A stretch of 64,000 nt of DNA from positions 3,224,001 through 3,288,000 of the forward strand of contig NZ_CP043661.1 in NCBI RefSeq assembly GCF_014217565.1, in the 5' to 3' direction. The DNA is from Kribbella qitaiheensis (lineage in GTDB: Bacteria > Actinomycetota > Actinomycetes > Propionibacteriales > Kribbellaceae). Positions within the stretch are counted from its first letter, which is position 1. Every line of letters starts with the position of its first letter. A model generated the notes under the pieces. The model was not told where the DNA came from and searched no databases. It saw only the letters and a program-made list of their open reading frames with translations. Positions 47,665-56,514 of the stretch are shown here, piece by piece. The position numbers and the translations under genes were made by a program.

Positions 47665-49029
47665 TCACGCGCCACCGAGGAGCAGCGAGCCGGTGACATG
47701 CACGTTGCGCTTGAGGTTGAGGACCTCACCTTCGCCCTGACTGCCGATCCGGACGTAGCAGCCGGCTCCCTGACGGGCGAAGCTGTAGGGCCCGATCGAG
47801 AACGGGACCTCGGCCCCCTCGTGCGCCCCCGTCTCCAGGTGCACGAAGTCCATCGTCATCCGGTCCGGGCGCGAGTAGTCCTGGACCAGATGCAGTCCCT
47901 CGGCGACGCCGTGCTCGATCAGCGCGGTCCATTCCTCAGGCGTCGCCTCCCGGCCGACCACCACTCCCGACCCGCCGAATTCGTCCGCCGGCTTGAGAAC
48001 CAGCTCTTCCCGCTCCGCGAGCACCGAGTCCTGCAGCTCCCGGGTGAGCATCCGCGTGCGGGGCAAGTGAGCGCGAACCAGCGCGGCATCCTCAGCAGGA
48101 AGATCCGCTGCGTCCTCCCAGAGCCAGGCGAAGACGAGCTTGTTGCTGATCAACCACGACGCCGCCGAGGTGAACAGCGCCGCTGTCCCGGCCTGCAAGG
48201 CGTCCTTTATCGCCTGCAACCCAACAGTCGGCGGCATCTCCGAGCAGACGAACAACCGCAGGATCGCCTCGACGCGACGCCCCCGCCCGACCAGGTGCTC
48301 ATCCTCGGACAGCGTCAGCCAATCGACCGGCTGAACGTCCATGTCGTAACCGTTCTCACGACCCCGTACTACGAACGGCTGCAGCAACTCGACCAGCTTC
48401 TCCGGGTCGTGCGACTCCGGATACTCGCCGTCGGTCCGGAACACCATCGTCAGCCGGGCGCCCGGCGGCAGCCCGAGTGTCTCGCGGATCGCGGCGTACC
48501 GGCGATCGACCGCGGAGACCGGCGCCTCGACCGGTAGCTGGTCCACCAACCCCGTAGTACGGAAGAGCTCGAGGAAACGGGCCGACACCTTCTCTGAGTC
48601 CCAGACGCTGCCGACATCGCTGCCGACGTTGAACTCGACGAACTTCGGTACGCCGTCGGTCAGCAGGATGTCCGGACGCCCCGACATCAGCAGGTGTTCG
48701 GCGAGCGGCTCTGAGTCGTCCAGGAACTCGACCCGGCCGTCCGGAATGCCGAGCAGCTTCCGCAACTCCCCCGCAGTACTGGCCCGTCGGCGGCAACAGT
48801 CGAAGAGCAACTGCAGCATCCGATCGCTCAGCGCGTAGAGCTCTTCCAGCCACACCTTGTCCATCAGCACCGGCCGGAGCGGCCGCCAAGTCTGGTTGTA
48901 GGTGGCGATCTCGTCGAAGACCACCTGCCAGCCCGCCTGACCCGCGGCCAGGATCTCCGTCCGCAGGCCGGCCGACAAGTTGCCCCAGGCATCGAAGCCC
49001 GGCCGGCCGGCCCAGTCGAACGTCGTCAT
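47665..49029 (-). CDS. Circularly permuted ATP-grasp protein 1
   Basis: This 454-residue protein has the features of the circularly permuted ATP-grasp group (glutathionylspermidine synthase-like fold). An early KFVEFNVGSDVGSVWDSEK may bind Mg-ATP and substrate, and a late LVLKPADEFGGSGVVVGREA is the permuted ATP-binding loop. ATP-grasp enzymes form an acyl phosphate and join it to an amine or other nucleophile. Copies 2 and 3 lie directly upstream; the starts of 1 and 2 are linked by an ATGA overlap. Last gene of the long operon. The substrates are unknown; peptide bond formation or ACP loading would fit. Confidence 0.8.
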   Translation of the reverse strand: MTTFDWAGRPGFDAWGNLSAGLRTEILAAGQAGWQVVFDEIATYNQTWRPLRPVLMDKVWLEELYALSDRMLQLLFDCCRRRASTAGELRKLLGIPDGRVEFLDDSEPLAEHLLMSGRPDILLTDGVPKFVEFNVGSDVGSVWDSEKVSARFLELFRTTGLVDQLPVEAPVSAVDRRYAAIRETLGLPPGARLTMVFRTDGEYPESHDPEKLVELLQPFVVRGRENGYDMDVQPVDWLTLSEDEHLVGRGRRVEAILRLFVCSEMPPTVGLQAIKDALQAGTAALFTSAASWLISNKLVFAWLWEDAADLPAEDAALVRAHLPRTRMLTRELQDSVLAEREELVLKPADEFGGSGVVVGREATPEEWTALIEHGVAEGLHLVQDYSRPDRMTMDFVHLETGAHEGAEVPFSIGPYSFARQGAGCYVRIGSQGEGEVLNLKRNVHVTGSLLLGGA

Positions 49030-50399
49030 CGCGGCGCGACCAGCAGCGGTCCGGTGACATGGACGGCCCGCTTGAGGTTCAGTACCTCGCCGTGCTCGTG
49101 CGAGCCGACGCGGAGGAAGCACCCGAAGGACTCCCGGCCGAACGTGTACGGCCCGACGGAGTACGGCACCTCGGTCCGTAGCGTCTCGCCGGTCTCCAGG
49201 TTGGTGAAGTCCATCGTCAGGCGATCCGGCCGGACGTAGTCCTGGAGCAGGAAGTCAGCGCGCCGAACGCCCTCCTCAAGACCTGCCCGCCACTCGTCCG
49301 CCGAGGTCTCGTGGCCCACCAGGACCCCCGAGCCGCCGTACTCGTCAGCGGGCTTGAGCACCAGCTCGGCCCGTCGCTCGATCGCGTCCGCGACCATCTC
49401 GGCCGTCAGCATCCGGCTCCACGGGATGTGCCGGCGTACCAGCTCCTGATCCTCCGGCGCGAGCTGATCGAGGTCGCTCCAGAGCCAGGTCAGGAGCAGC
49501 TTGTTGGCCAGCAGCCAGCCCGCCGACGAGGTGAAGATCCTCGACGTACCGGCCTTCACCGCGGCCTTCAACGCCGCCTGGCCAGGGTTCTGCGGCATGT
49601 TGGCGCAGACGTACAAGCGGAAGACGGACTCGACCGGCCTGCCCTCGTGATGCAGCTTGCCGTCCTCGTCGGCCGCCAGCCACTGGATCGGCACGCAGTC
49701 CATGTCGATGCCGAGTGCCTGACCCCGCTCGACGAACGGGTCGAGCATCCGGACCAGAGCCGGGATGTCGTCGTTGCCGGGGTACTCGCCGTCGGTCCGC
49801 ATCACCATCGTCAGCCGGTCACCTGGCTTCAGATCCAGGTACTTCGTGATCGCGTGGTACCGGCCGTCGATCGGCGACGGCGGCGCCTGCACCGGGACGA
49901 GCTCCTCCAGCCCGCGGCTGGTGAACATCTCCAGGAACCGGGTGGACACCTTCTCGGTGTCCCAGACGCAACCGACCTCGCTGCCGATGTTGAACTCGAC
50001 GAACTTCGGTACGCCGTCGCAGACCAGCACGTCGGGGCGGCCGGACTGAACGAGGTGTTCGCCGAGCACCTCCTCGTCGTCGAGGTACTCGATCAGGCCG
50101 TCCGGCGTCCCGAGCAGCTTGCGCAACTGGCCCGCGGTCGTCGCTCGCCGCATCCCCGTCTCCAGGATCAGCTGCAGCAGCCGGTCCATCACGTGAGCCA
50201 GCTCTTCGTACTTGTTCTGGTCGATCAGCACCGGGCGGAGCGGTCGCCAGGTCCGATTGAAGGTCATCACGCCGGCGAAGACCTTGGTCCAGTCCTCCGC
50301 GCCGGCCGCCAGCACCTCGTCCTTGGTTGCTTGCGGCAACTGCTCCCAGTGGTCGAAGGGCGTCTGCTGCCAGTCGAAGTTCAGGTCCGGGGTCGTCAT
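49026..50399 (-). CDS. Circularly permuted ATP-grasp protein 2
   Basis: This 457-residue paralogue of copy 1 has corresponding motifs KFVEFNIGSEVGCVWDTEK and LVLKPADEYGGSGVLVGHE. The similarity continues along the whole length (TFNRTWRPLRPVLID near residue 50, VMRTDGEYPGNDDIP in the middle), so copies 1 and 2 are recent duplicates. The start lies one base from the stop of copy 3. Two near-identical ligases in one operon suggest two similar couplings, or a heteromer. Confidence 0.8.
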   Translation of the reverse strand: MTTPDLNFDWQQTPFDHWEQLPQATKDEVLAAGAEDWTKVFAGVMTFNRTWRPLRPVLIDQNKYEELAHVMDRLLQLILETGMRRATTAGQLRKLLGTPDGLIEYLDDEEVLGEHLVQSGRPDVLVCDGVPKFVEFNIGSEVGCVWDTEKVSTRFLEMFTSRGLEELVPVQAPPSPIDGRYHAITKYLDLKPGDRLTMVMRTDGEYPGNDDIPALVRMLDPFVERGQALGIDMDCVPIQWLAADEDGKLHHEGRPVESVFRLYVCANMPQNPGQAALKAAVKAGTSRIFTSSAGWLLANKLLLTWLWSDLDQLAPEDQELVRRHIPWSRMLTAEMVADAIERRAELVLKPADEYGGSGVLVGHETSADEWRAGLEEGVRRADFLLQDYVRPDRLTMDFTNLETGETLRTEVPYSVGPYTFGRESFGCFLRVGSHEHGEVLNLKRAVHVTGPLLVAPR

Positions 50400-50400
50400 C

Positions 50401-51747
50401 TCACGCCTCCAGGTCGTTCACGAGCAGCAGGCCACCGGTCAGTGCGCCTTGGGTCAGGTTCACCACGCCACCCGCACCGGGCGGTGAGAACCGGCTGAAG
50501 ACGCCGGCCGGGATGCGGTCGAACAGGTAGGTGGCCAGGCAGTACGAGACATCGGTCTCGACGACGTCGCCGGTCTCGGGCTTGAGGAACTGCATGGTGA
50601 GCGGATCGGCCTCGATCAGCTCCTGGATGATGTGCGGACCGTCGGCCGTGTCCAACGCGGTCAGCCATTCCTCCGGCGAGGTGAGCGGGCCGATGAAGAC
50701 GCCACGGCCGCCGTAGTCGTCCGTCGGCTTGAGGACCAACTGCTCCCGCTCGTCGATCGCCCGCTGCCGCAACTCGGGGCCGTAGACCCATGTTCGCGGG
50801 ATGGTCGCCCGGACCACCTCGGCGTCTTCCTCCGTGAGCAGGTCCAGATCCTCCCAGAGCCAGCCGAAGATCGCCTTGTTGCTCAGTAGCCAGACGGCCG
50901 TCGGCAGGTACATCTGGAAGGTGCCGGCCGCGTTCGCGACCCGGACCGCCTCCATCCCGGGGCTGTCGTTGACGAACGGCGGCACGAACATCCGCCAGAC
51001 CGCGTCCAGCGTCCGGTCCCCTGCCTTGAGCCTCTTCTGATCGTCCAGCTCCACCCACTCGACCGGGTACACGATCAGGTCGACGCCCAACTCGCGGCCA
51101 CGATCGGCGAACGGCGCCAGCCGGTTGATCATGTAGTTCGGCCGGTCGGCACCGGGATAGCCACCGCCCGCGGTGAACAGCATCGCGGTCGTCTTGCCCG
51201 GCCCCACATCGGCCCGGATCGCATCGAATCGCGCGTCGATGGCCGACGGCGGCGCGGCCGCGCCCATCGCGGTGAACATCGGCTCGTCGACGTACACGTC
51301 CATCCAGCGCTGGATCACACCGTCGGCGTCGAGCACCCCGCCGAGCGCGCTCTCCACGTTGCACTCGACCATCCGCGGTACGCCGCGTTCGAGCAGCAGG
51401 TCGGACCGGATCGCGTTGATCAGGCGACCGGTCAGCGGTTCACTCTCGTCCAGCAACTGGATCCGGCCATCCGGTACGCCGAGGACGCGGCGCAGCTCCC
51501 CCGCAGTACGAGCTCGGCGCCGGCAGGCTTCGAGGACCAGTCGCGAGACCACCTCGGTGACCCGGTTCATCTCCGCGTACGCCGCGTGGGTGGCGACCGG
51601 CGAGCGGAGCGGGATCCAGTCCTGGTTCTGCAGCGCCACGTCCTCGTAGACCTGCTGCCAGTACTTGTGGCCGTAGGCAAGCAATCGTTCGCGGACCGGC
51701 TCCGGCAGATCTGGCCACAGTTCGTGCACGGAAGGTCGTGCCGTCAT
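50401..51747 (-). CDS. Circularly permuted ATP-grasp protein 3
   Basis: This 448-residue relative is more divergent. It keeps the ATP-binding loop LVLKPTDDYGGRGVFIG and the acidic region RMVECNVESALGGVLDADG (Cys replacing Phe of the other copies). It also keeps LRSPVATHAAYAEM where the others have LRPVLxD. The difference at the substrate region suggests another acceptor or acid than copies 1 and 2. Its start overlaps the E1 beta stop (ATGA). Confidence 0.8.
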   Translation of the reverse strand: MTARPSVHELWPDLPEPVRERLLAYGHKYWQQVYEDVALQNQDWIPLRSPVATHAAYAEMNRVTEVVSRLVLEACRRRARTAGELRRVLGVPDGRIQLLDESEPLTGRLINAIRSDLLLERGVPRMVECNVESALGGVLDADGVIQRWMDVYVDEPMFTAMGAAAPPSAIDARFDAIRADVGPGKTTAMLFTAGGGYPGADRPNYMINRLAPFADRGRELGVDLIVYPVEWVELDDQKRLKAGDRTLDAVWRMFVPPFVNDSPGMEAVRVANAAGTFQMYLPTAVWLLSNKAIFGWLWEDLDLLTEEDAEVVRATIPRTWVYGPELRQRAIDEREQLVLKPTDDYGGRGVFIGPLTSPEEWLTALDTADGPHIIQELIEADPLTMQFLKPETGDVVETDVSYCLATYLFDRIPAGVFSRFSPPGAGGVVNLTQGALTGGLLLVNDLEA

Positions 51748-52727
51748 CCTCGTCCCCCACTAGTCAGTACGTCGCGGACCGCCGCGAGCAGCTGGTCCCG
51801 GCCAGGCTGGACCGCTCGATCCAGGGCAAGCGCGAACGGCAGCACGGCCCCGTCCGGCCGGGTGACCCGACGCGGCGGCGCTATCAGCTCGAAGCGTTCG
51901 GCCGCTATCGCAAGTACTTCGGCGCCGAAGCCGCTGGTCCGGTTCGAGTCGTCGATCACCACCAGCCGGCCCGTCTTCGCGACCGAGGCGGCCAGTCCGT
52001 CGACGTCGAACGGATAGACCGTGCGCGGGTCGAAGACCTCGACCGAGACGCCCCCACCGGCGAGTTCGTCGGCCACTGCCAGCGCGTCGTGCACCAGGTG
52101 GCCCAGGGCAACAACAGTCACATCGGAACCGGTCCGTGCGATCCGGCCTACGCCGAGCGGTATCGGCGCCAAGGTCGAGAAGTCGACATCTTCACGGACT
52201 CCGAGCGCCCCCGACGGAGCGAAGACCACCACCGGGTCGTTATCCCGGATCGCCGACAGCAGCAGCCCGTACGCATCGGCCGGAGTCGCCGGCACCACCG
52301 TCTTCACCCCCACGTGGGCAAACAGGCTGTACGGATGATCCGAGTGCTGACCGGCCCAGCCCGTCCGCGATCCCGACCCCGGTACGACGTACGTGACCGG
52401 GACCTTGCACTGGCCACCCGTCATCAGCGAGAACTTGTGCGCCTGATTGGCGATCTGCTCGAACACCAGGAACAGCAGCGAAGGGATCTGGAACTCGACC
52501 ACCGGCCGCAACCCGGCCAGTGCCGCACCGGTGGCGAAGTTGGTGAAGGCCTGCTCCGACAACGGTGTGTCCAGCACTCGCTCTGGCCCGAACCGCGCGA
52601 ACAACCCGGCGGTCAGGTTGGAGGCGGCCACCCGGATGTCCTCGCCGAGCACGAACACGTCGGGGTCGGCGTCCATCTCGTCACCGAGGGCCCGGTTGAG
52701 GGCCTTCAAATAGGACAGCTTTGGCAT
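51744..52727 (-). CDS. 2-oxoacid dehydrogenase E1 beta-like subunit
   Basis: This 327-residue transketolase-like beta subunit of the pyruvate/branched-chain/acetoin dehydrogenase type has DVFVLGEDIRVAASNLTAGL, RVLDTPLSEQAFTNFATGAAL and PVTYVVPGSGSRTGWAGQHS, all typical E1 beta segments. The C-terminal domain ends in EVFDPRTVYPFDVDGL. The ATG at 52727 overlaps the E1 alpha stop by one base. No lipoyl-bearing E2 or E3 gene is in the window, so it must pass its ThDP-bound acyl unit to another acceptor or borrow an E2. Confidence 0.88.
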   Translation of the reverse strand: MPKLSYLKALNRALGDEMDADPDVFVLGEDIRVAASNLTAGLFARFGPERVLDTPLSEQAFTNFATGAALAGLRPVVEFQIPSLLFLVFEQIANQAHKFSLMTGGQCKVPVTYVVPGSGSRTGWAGQHSDHPYSLFAHVGVKTVVPATPADAYGLLLSAIRDNDPVVVFAPSGALGVREDVDFSTLAPIPLGVGRIARTGSDVTVVALGHLVHDALAVADELAGGGVSVEVFDPRTVYPFDVDGLAASVAKTGRLVVIDDSNRTSGFGAEVLAIAAERFELIAPPRRVTRPDGAVLPFALALDRAVQPGRDQLLAAVRDVLTSGGRG

Positions 52728-53677
52728 CAGTGCATCACCTCGGGACTGGCGTAGAGGTACTCGAGAGCGGCGGCGGGATCGGGATGGGCGCTGCCCAAGG
52801 CGATCCCGGCCGCCGCATCGAGCAGGGCCTCGACCTCTGCGTTGACGGCTTCCCGGTCGTCGGCAGTGAGTCGAGCTCCCTGGATCTCCACTGGGTCCCG
52901 CGACCACCCAGCAGAGAGTTCATCGGCCGACCGATACGTGAGCCGGGTCCGGTGTTCGAACGTGTGATGGGCGTCCAGGCGGTGCGTCAGGCACTCCAGG
53001 AACGTCGGTCCCTTGCCGGCCCGGGCCCGGTCGACGGCGGCGGTCGTTGCCGCCAGCACCTTCTCGGGGTCCTGGCCGTCGATCGTGAAGGCCGGGATCC
53101 CGAACGCCTTGGCTCTGCCGGTGATACTGCCGGCCACGGCGCCGGCGACCGGCATCGTGGTGGCGTAGCCGTTGTTCTCGCAGACGAACAGCACCGGGAC
53201 CTGCCAGAGCGCGGCCAGGTTGAATGCCTCCAGCAACATCCCCTCGTTCATCGCGCCGTCGCCGAAGAAGCTGACCGCGACGACATCGCGGCCACGGCGC
53301 CGGTGGGCCCAGGCCGCGCCGGTGGCGATCGAGCCGGCCGCGCCGACGATCGCGTTGGCGCCGAGGATGCCGAGGCTGAAGTCGGCCGCGTGCATCGAGC
53401 CGCCCCGGCCCTTGTTCAGCCCGGACTCGCGGCCCATCAGCTCGGCGAACATCCGCGCCGGGTTCACCCCCTTGGCCAGCACGTGCCCGTGGCCCCGGTG
53501 GGTGCTCGTGATCAGGTCTTCCGGCCGGAGCGCGGCGCAGACGCCGGCCGCGACGGCCTCCTCCCCGATGTAGGGGTGGATGCCGCCGACGATCTCCCCG
53601 GACCGGACGAACTCGATCGCGCGTTCCTCGAAGCGGCGGATCAACCGGACGGTCCGGTAGAGATCGACGGCCGACAT
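52727..53677 (-). CDS. 2-oxoacid dehydrogenase E1 alpha-like subunit (ThDP-binding)
   Basis: This 316-residue E1 alpha subunit carries the ThDP motif from VSFFGDGAMNEG to VCENNGYATT, the phosphate-binding GSMHAADFSLGILGANAIVG and the active-site THRGHGHVLAKG. With E1 beta it would decarboxylate a 2-oxo acid and hold the acyl carbanion on ThDP. In pristinamycin, PglB/C are E1-like proteins of phenylglycine formation. In some branched-sugar pathways, E1-like pairs do carboligation. Here the HmaS route already makes the arylglycine, so acyl transfer or carboligation is plausible. The start at 53677 avoids an Arg-rich 5' extension. Confidence 0.88.
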   Translation of the reverse strand: MSAVDLYRTVRLIRRFEERAIEFVRSGEIVGGIHPYIGEEAVAAGVCAALRPEDLITSTHRGHGHVLAKGVNPARMFAELMGRESGLNKGRGGSMHAADFSLGILGANAIVGAAGSIATGAAWAHRRRGRDVVAVSFFGDGAMNEGMLLEAFNLAALWQVPVLFVCENNGYATTMPVAGAVAGSITGRAKAFGIPAFTIDGQDPEKVLAATTAAVDRARAGKGPTFLECLTHRLDAHHTFEHRTRLTYRSADELSAGWSRDPVEIQGARLTADDREAVNAEVEALLDAAAGIALGSAHPDPAAALEYLYASPEVMH

Positions 53678-53688
53678 CAGCGCTGCCC

Positions 53689-54489
53689 TCAGCCCTTGAT
53701 CGCGGCGAGAATCGAGTCCCAGAGCCGGGCCCGGGCGGCCAGCGCGGTGTTGATCGTGTCCGCGCAGGCGTCCCACTTGGCCTGGTCGTCACCGCACAGA
53801 TCGGCGACCATCTGCATCGCCATCGGGGTGTGGAACTCGCCGTCCACCTCGATGTGGCGTTCCAGGTAGTCGACGAAGGTGTTCAGCTTCTTCGACCGCT
53901 GGTTCACCGCGACCACCTGGGTGAACATGTCCGGGATCAGGTCTTCGCGGCCGAACGCGAACGCGGCCGCCTGGCAGTGCACCGGGTGGTTCTCGATGAT
54001 GTCCCAGGTGGTGGCGGCGAAGTCGATCGACGCCTGCGGTACGCCGGCCGCGTGCAGCGACTCGACCACCGAACCGCCGTCGCGGAGCAGGTCGACCAGC
54101 TTCTCGATCGCGGTCGAGTCGGCACCGGCCTCGTGCATGCCGTTCACGTAGAGCTCGAAGTGACTGATGAAGGCGGGGCTGCCGTCCTCGGTCGCCAGTT
54201 CGTCGCTCTCCTCGACCATCACGATGTCGTTGATCAGCCGCCGGCTGCTGGTGTGCGCGGTCGGGATCCACGGCACGGTGACGCAGGTGAGCTCGCGCTG
54301 CAGCGACTTGAGCAGCGACATGAAGTCCCAGACCGCGAAGACGTGGTGCTCCATGAAGGTGACGAGTGACTCGTGGGTGTCCAGGTTGGCGTACAGCGGG
54401 TGCTGGACCACCTTGTCGCGGGCATCGGTGACGGCCTTCTCCAACTGCTCGATGCCCGGGTGGGTCTGACCCCAGTCGTAGCGTGACAT
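53689..54489 (-). CDS. DUF3050 family heme-oxygenase-like protein
   Basis: This 266-residue all-helical protein is of the DUF3050 family: [37 protein letters not shown] and [23 protein letters not shown] are characteristic, with His/Glu pairs spaced as in heme-oxygenase-like diiron oxidases. That superfamily includes enzymes that perform N-oxygenation or oxidative decarboxylation in natural product pathways; DUF3050 itself has no firm activity known to me. It lies 11 bases after the PhyH gene and before E1 alpha in the operon. An oxidative step is inferred only. Confidence 0.75.
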   Translation of the reverse strand: MSRYDWGQTHPGIEQLEKAVTDARDKVVQHPLYANLDTHESLVTFMEHHVFAVWDFMSLLKSLQRELTCVTVPWIPTAHTSSRRLINDIVMVEESDELATEDGSPAFISHFELYVNGMHEAGADSTAIEKLVDLLRDGGSVVESLHAAGVPQASIDFAATTWDIIENHPVHCQAAAFAFGREDLIPDMFTQVVAVNQRSKKLNTFVDYLERHIEVDGEFHTPMAMQMVADLCGDDQAKWDACADTINTALAARARLWDSILAAIKG

Positions 54490-54501
54490 TGCTTGTCTCC
54501 T

Positions 54502-55443
54502 TTAGCGGTCGGCCCAGAGGGTCGGGCAGAAGTCGGGGTCGGCGTAGTCGGGCCGCCCGTCAGAAGTCCGGCGGACCACGGCGTCGTGGTTGTACGCCGC
54601 CAGCGATCCGTCGGAGAGCGGAAACTCCCGGTAGGAGTTCGCTCCGTCCTGCAGGTGCAGCGAGATGGCCCGGCGCGGGCGGTCGCTGACGTTCGCACCG
54701 CTGCCGTGGTACGTCCGGCAGTGGTGGAAGTTCAGGTGGCCGCGCGGGATCGTGATCGGCAGCTTGACCACCTCGACGCCGTTGAAGGCGGCGTTCTCGG
54801 CGAGCATCTCGTCCAGCTCGGACCTGTCCCGCTCGGCGAAGTGCCGCACGACGGTGTCGTTGGCGCCGATCTCCTTCCAGCGGTGACTGCCGTCGACCAT
54901 CGTGATGGTGCCCATCTCGGGCGGGCAGTCGTGGAACGGGATGAACGCGGTCAGCATCCGCTCGGACGACGAGGACGACCAGTAGTGCTTGTCGAAGTGC
55001 CAGGGCACGATGTTCGACGGCTCGCCCGCGACCGGCGGCTTGTAGATCAAGGTCGACTGGAAGATCCGGATCTCGTCGACCTGGGCGAGCCTGGCCGCGA
55101 CCGCGCCGATCAGCGGCTTGCCCAGGATCTTCGCGAGTCCGTCGTGCTCGTAGTGCACGTAGTCGTTGTGCCGCTGGACATCGCCCTTCGACGGGTCCCA
55201 GTACGCCAGTTTCGGCGGCGCGGACGACAGCGACCGGTCCCGCTCGCCGGCGTAGTACCGCTCGCTGGAGTTGACCAGTTCGTCGGTCTCGTCGTCGGTG
55301 AGCAGCTTCTTGGACAGGTACCAGCCGTGCTCGGCGTAGAACGCGACGTCCTCGTCCGACGGCAGCAACTCGATCTCTTCCTCGGAGAGGCTGAATTCAA
55401 GAGACCGGGGCGGTGGGGTGAGGAAAGCATTAGACACAGTCAT
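54502..55443 (-). CDS. Phytanoyl-CoA dioxygenase (PhyH) family Fe(II)/2-oxoglutarate oxygenase
   Basis: This 313-residue PhyH protein has the HxD metal motif NIVPWHFDKHYW near residue 150 and the distal His in NFHHCRTYHGSGANVSDRPRRA, with the Arg that usually binds 2-oxoglutarate nearby. Such enzymes hydroxylate or halogenate carrier- or CoA-bound substrates. The HxD Asp is present, which argues for hydroxylation and against a halogenase (those have Gly or Ala). ATGA overlap with the HmaS-like gene. The target is unknown; a beta-hydroxylation is possible. Confidence 0.85.
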   Translation of the reverse strand: MTVSNAFLTPPPRSLEFSLSEEEIELLPSDEDVAFYAEHGWYLSKKLLTDDETDELVNSSERYYAGERDRSLSSAPPKLAYWDPSKGDVQRHNDYVHYEHDGLAKILGKPLIGAVAARLAQVDEIRIFQSTLIYKPPVAGEPSNIVPWHFDKHYWSSSSSERMLTAFIPFHDCPPEMGTITMVDGSHRWKEIGANDTVVRHFAERDRSELDEMLAENAAFNGVEVVKLPITIPRGHLNFHHCRTYHGSGANVSDRPRRAISLHLQDGANSYREFPLSDGSLAAYNHDAVVRRTSDGRPDYADPDFCPTLWADR

Positions 55444-56514
55444 GCCTCAACTCCGGCGAGCTCGCGCTCCTTGGCCTCGTACAGAGCCTTGATGTTGCCG
55501 CTGCCGAACGTCATCGCACCGCGCCGCTCGATGATCTCCAGGAACAGCGTGCGGCGGACGTGCATGGACTCGGTGAAGATCTGCAGCAGCTGACCCCAGT
55601 GGTCCTTGTCGACCAGGATTCCCAGCTCCTGCAGGTCTTCCAGCGGTGTCTCCACCTCGCCGACCCGGCCCGGCAGCGCGTCGTAGTACGTGGACGGGGA
55701 CGCGAGGAAGTTGACGCCGCGGCCGGCCAGGGTGCCGACGGCCTCGACGATGTCGCTGGTCCGCAGGGCGATGTGCTGTACGCCGGCGCCCGCGTGCCAG
55801 GTGAGGAAGTCGTTGATCTGGCCGGGGCCGGCGGGTCTCGTCCGGCTCGATCAGGGTGAAGGTGACGTGGGTCGACGGGCTCTGGACGACCGTCGACTCC
55901 ATCCCCTGCCCGGCGACCTCGATGTACTCCTCGAAGATCGGCAGGAACCCGAACACCTTCTCGTAGAACTCGGTCGTCGGCTTCAACTGGCCGGACGGCA
56001 CGCAGATCGCCAGGTGATCGATCTCGCTGAACAGCTTCTCGTCCGGCATCCCGGCCGGCTCGCTGATGGTGATCGCGCCGGGCAGGAACTCCCGCCGCGG
56101 TCCGTGCCGCTCGACCAGCCGGTGGATCACGTCACCGAAGCCCGCGACCTCCGCGACCACGACAGTGGTCTCCAGCTCGTCCGTGTAGGTGACCGGCTCG
56201 GACACCGATACGGCGCCGCGGGCAAGCAACTCCGTGTAGGCCACGGCGGCGTTGTCCACCTCCATGCCCACCACGGCGACACCATCACCGTGGCGCTGCA
56301 CGTACTCGGCAGCCGGGTGACTGGCGGCCAGCCCCGAGGTCAGCACGATCTGTACGGCGCTCTCCCGCAGCAGCAGCGAGCGCTGGTCGGCCAGTCCCGT
56401 CTCCGGGCCCCCCTGGCCGTGCACCTGCAGACCGAAGGCGTTGGCCAAGTAGAACGCCGCCTGCTTTGCGTCGCCCACGTACATCTCCACGTGGTCGATC
56501 CCGTAGATCTCCAT
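55440..56514 (-). pseudogene. hmaS: 4-Hydroxymandelate synthase-like dioxygenase, one frame slip near 55840
   Basis: The two halves of a 4-hydroxyphenylpyruvate dioxygenase-family protein are in adjacent frames. Removing one base from GGCCCCGG gives 357 residues, the usual HmaS length. Metal ligands: His167 in FSEIDHLAICV, His in GVQHIALRTSDI and Glu in LFLEIIERRG. The C-terminus AMTFGSGNIKALYEAKEREL is of the HmaS type rather than the homogentisate-forming HPPD type, and the HMO and HpgT partners are present. HmaS makes 4-hydroxymandelate from 4-hydroxyphenylpyruvate. The slip is probably a sequencing error. TGATG overlap with the ketosynthase upstream. Confidence 0.82.

Noticed and set aside
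45458..47668. Long minus-strand frame opposite MFS 2 and the methyltransferase
   Set aside because: Both plus-strand genes have full family motifs. The antisense frame has none and crosses the gene border.
54502..55443. SyrB2-like halogenase
   Set aside because: The metal motif is His-x-Asp (HFD), not His-x-Gly/Ala, so hydroxylation is expected.
55440..56514. Homogentisate-forming HPP dioxygenase (tyrosine degradation)
   Set aside because: The C-terminal signature, the 357-residue length and the HMO and HpgT partners favour 4-hydroxymandelate synthase, and no homogentisate dioxygenase is nearby. Not fully excluded without assay.
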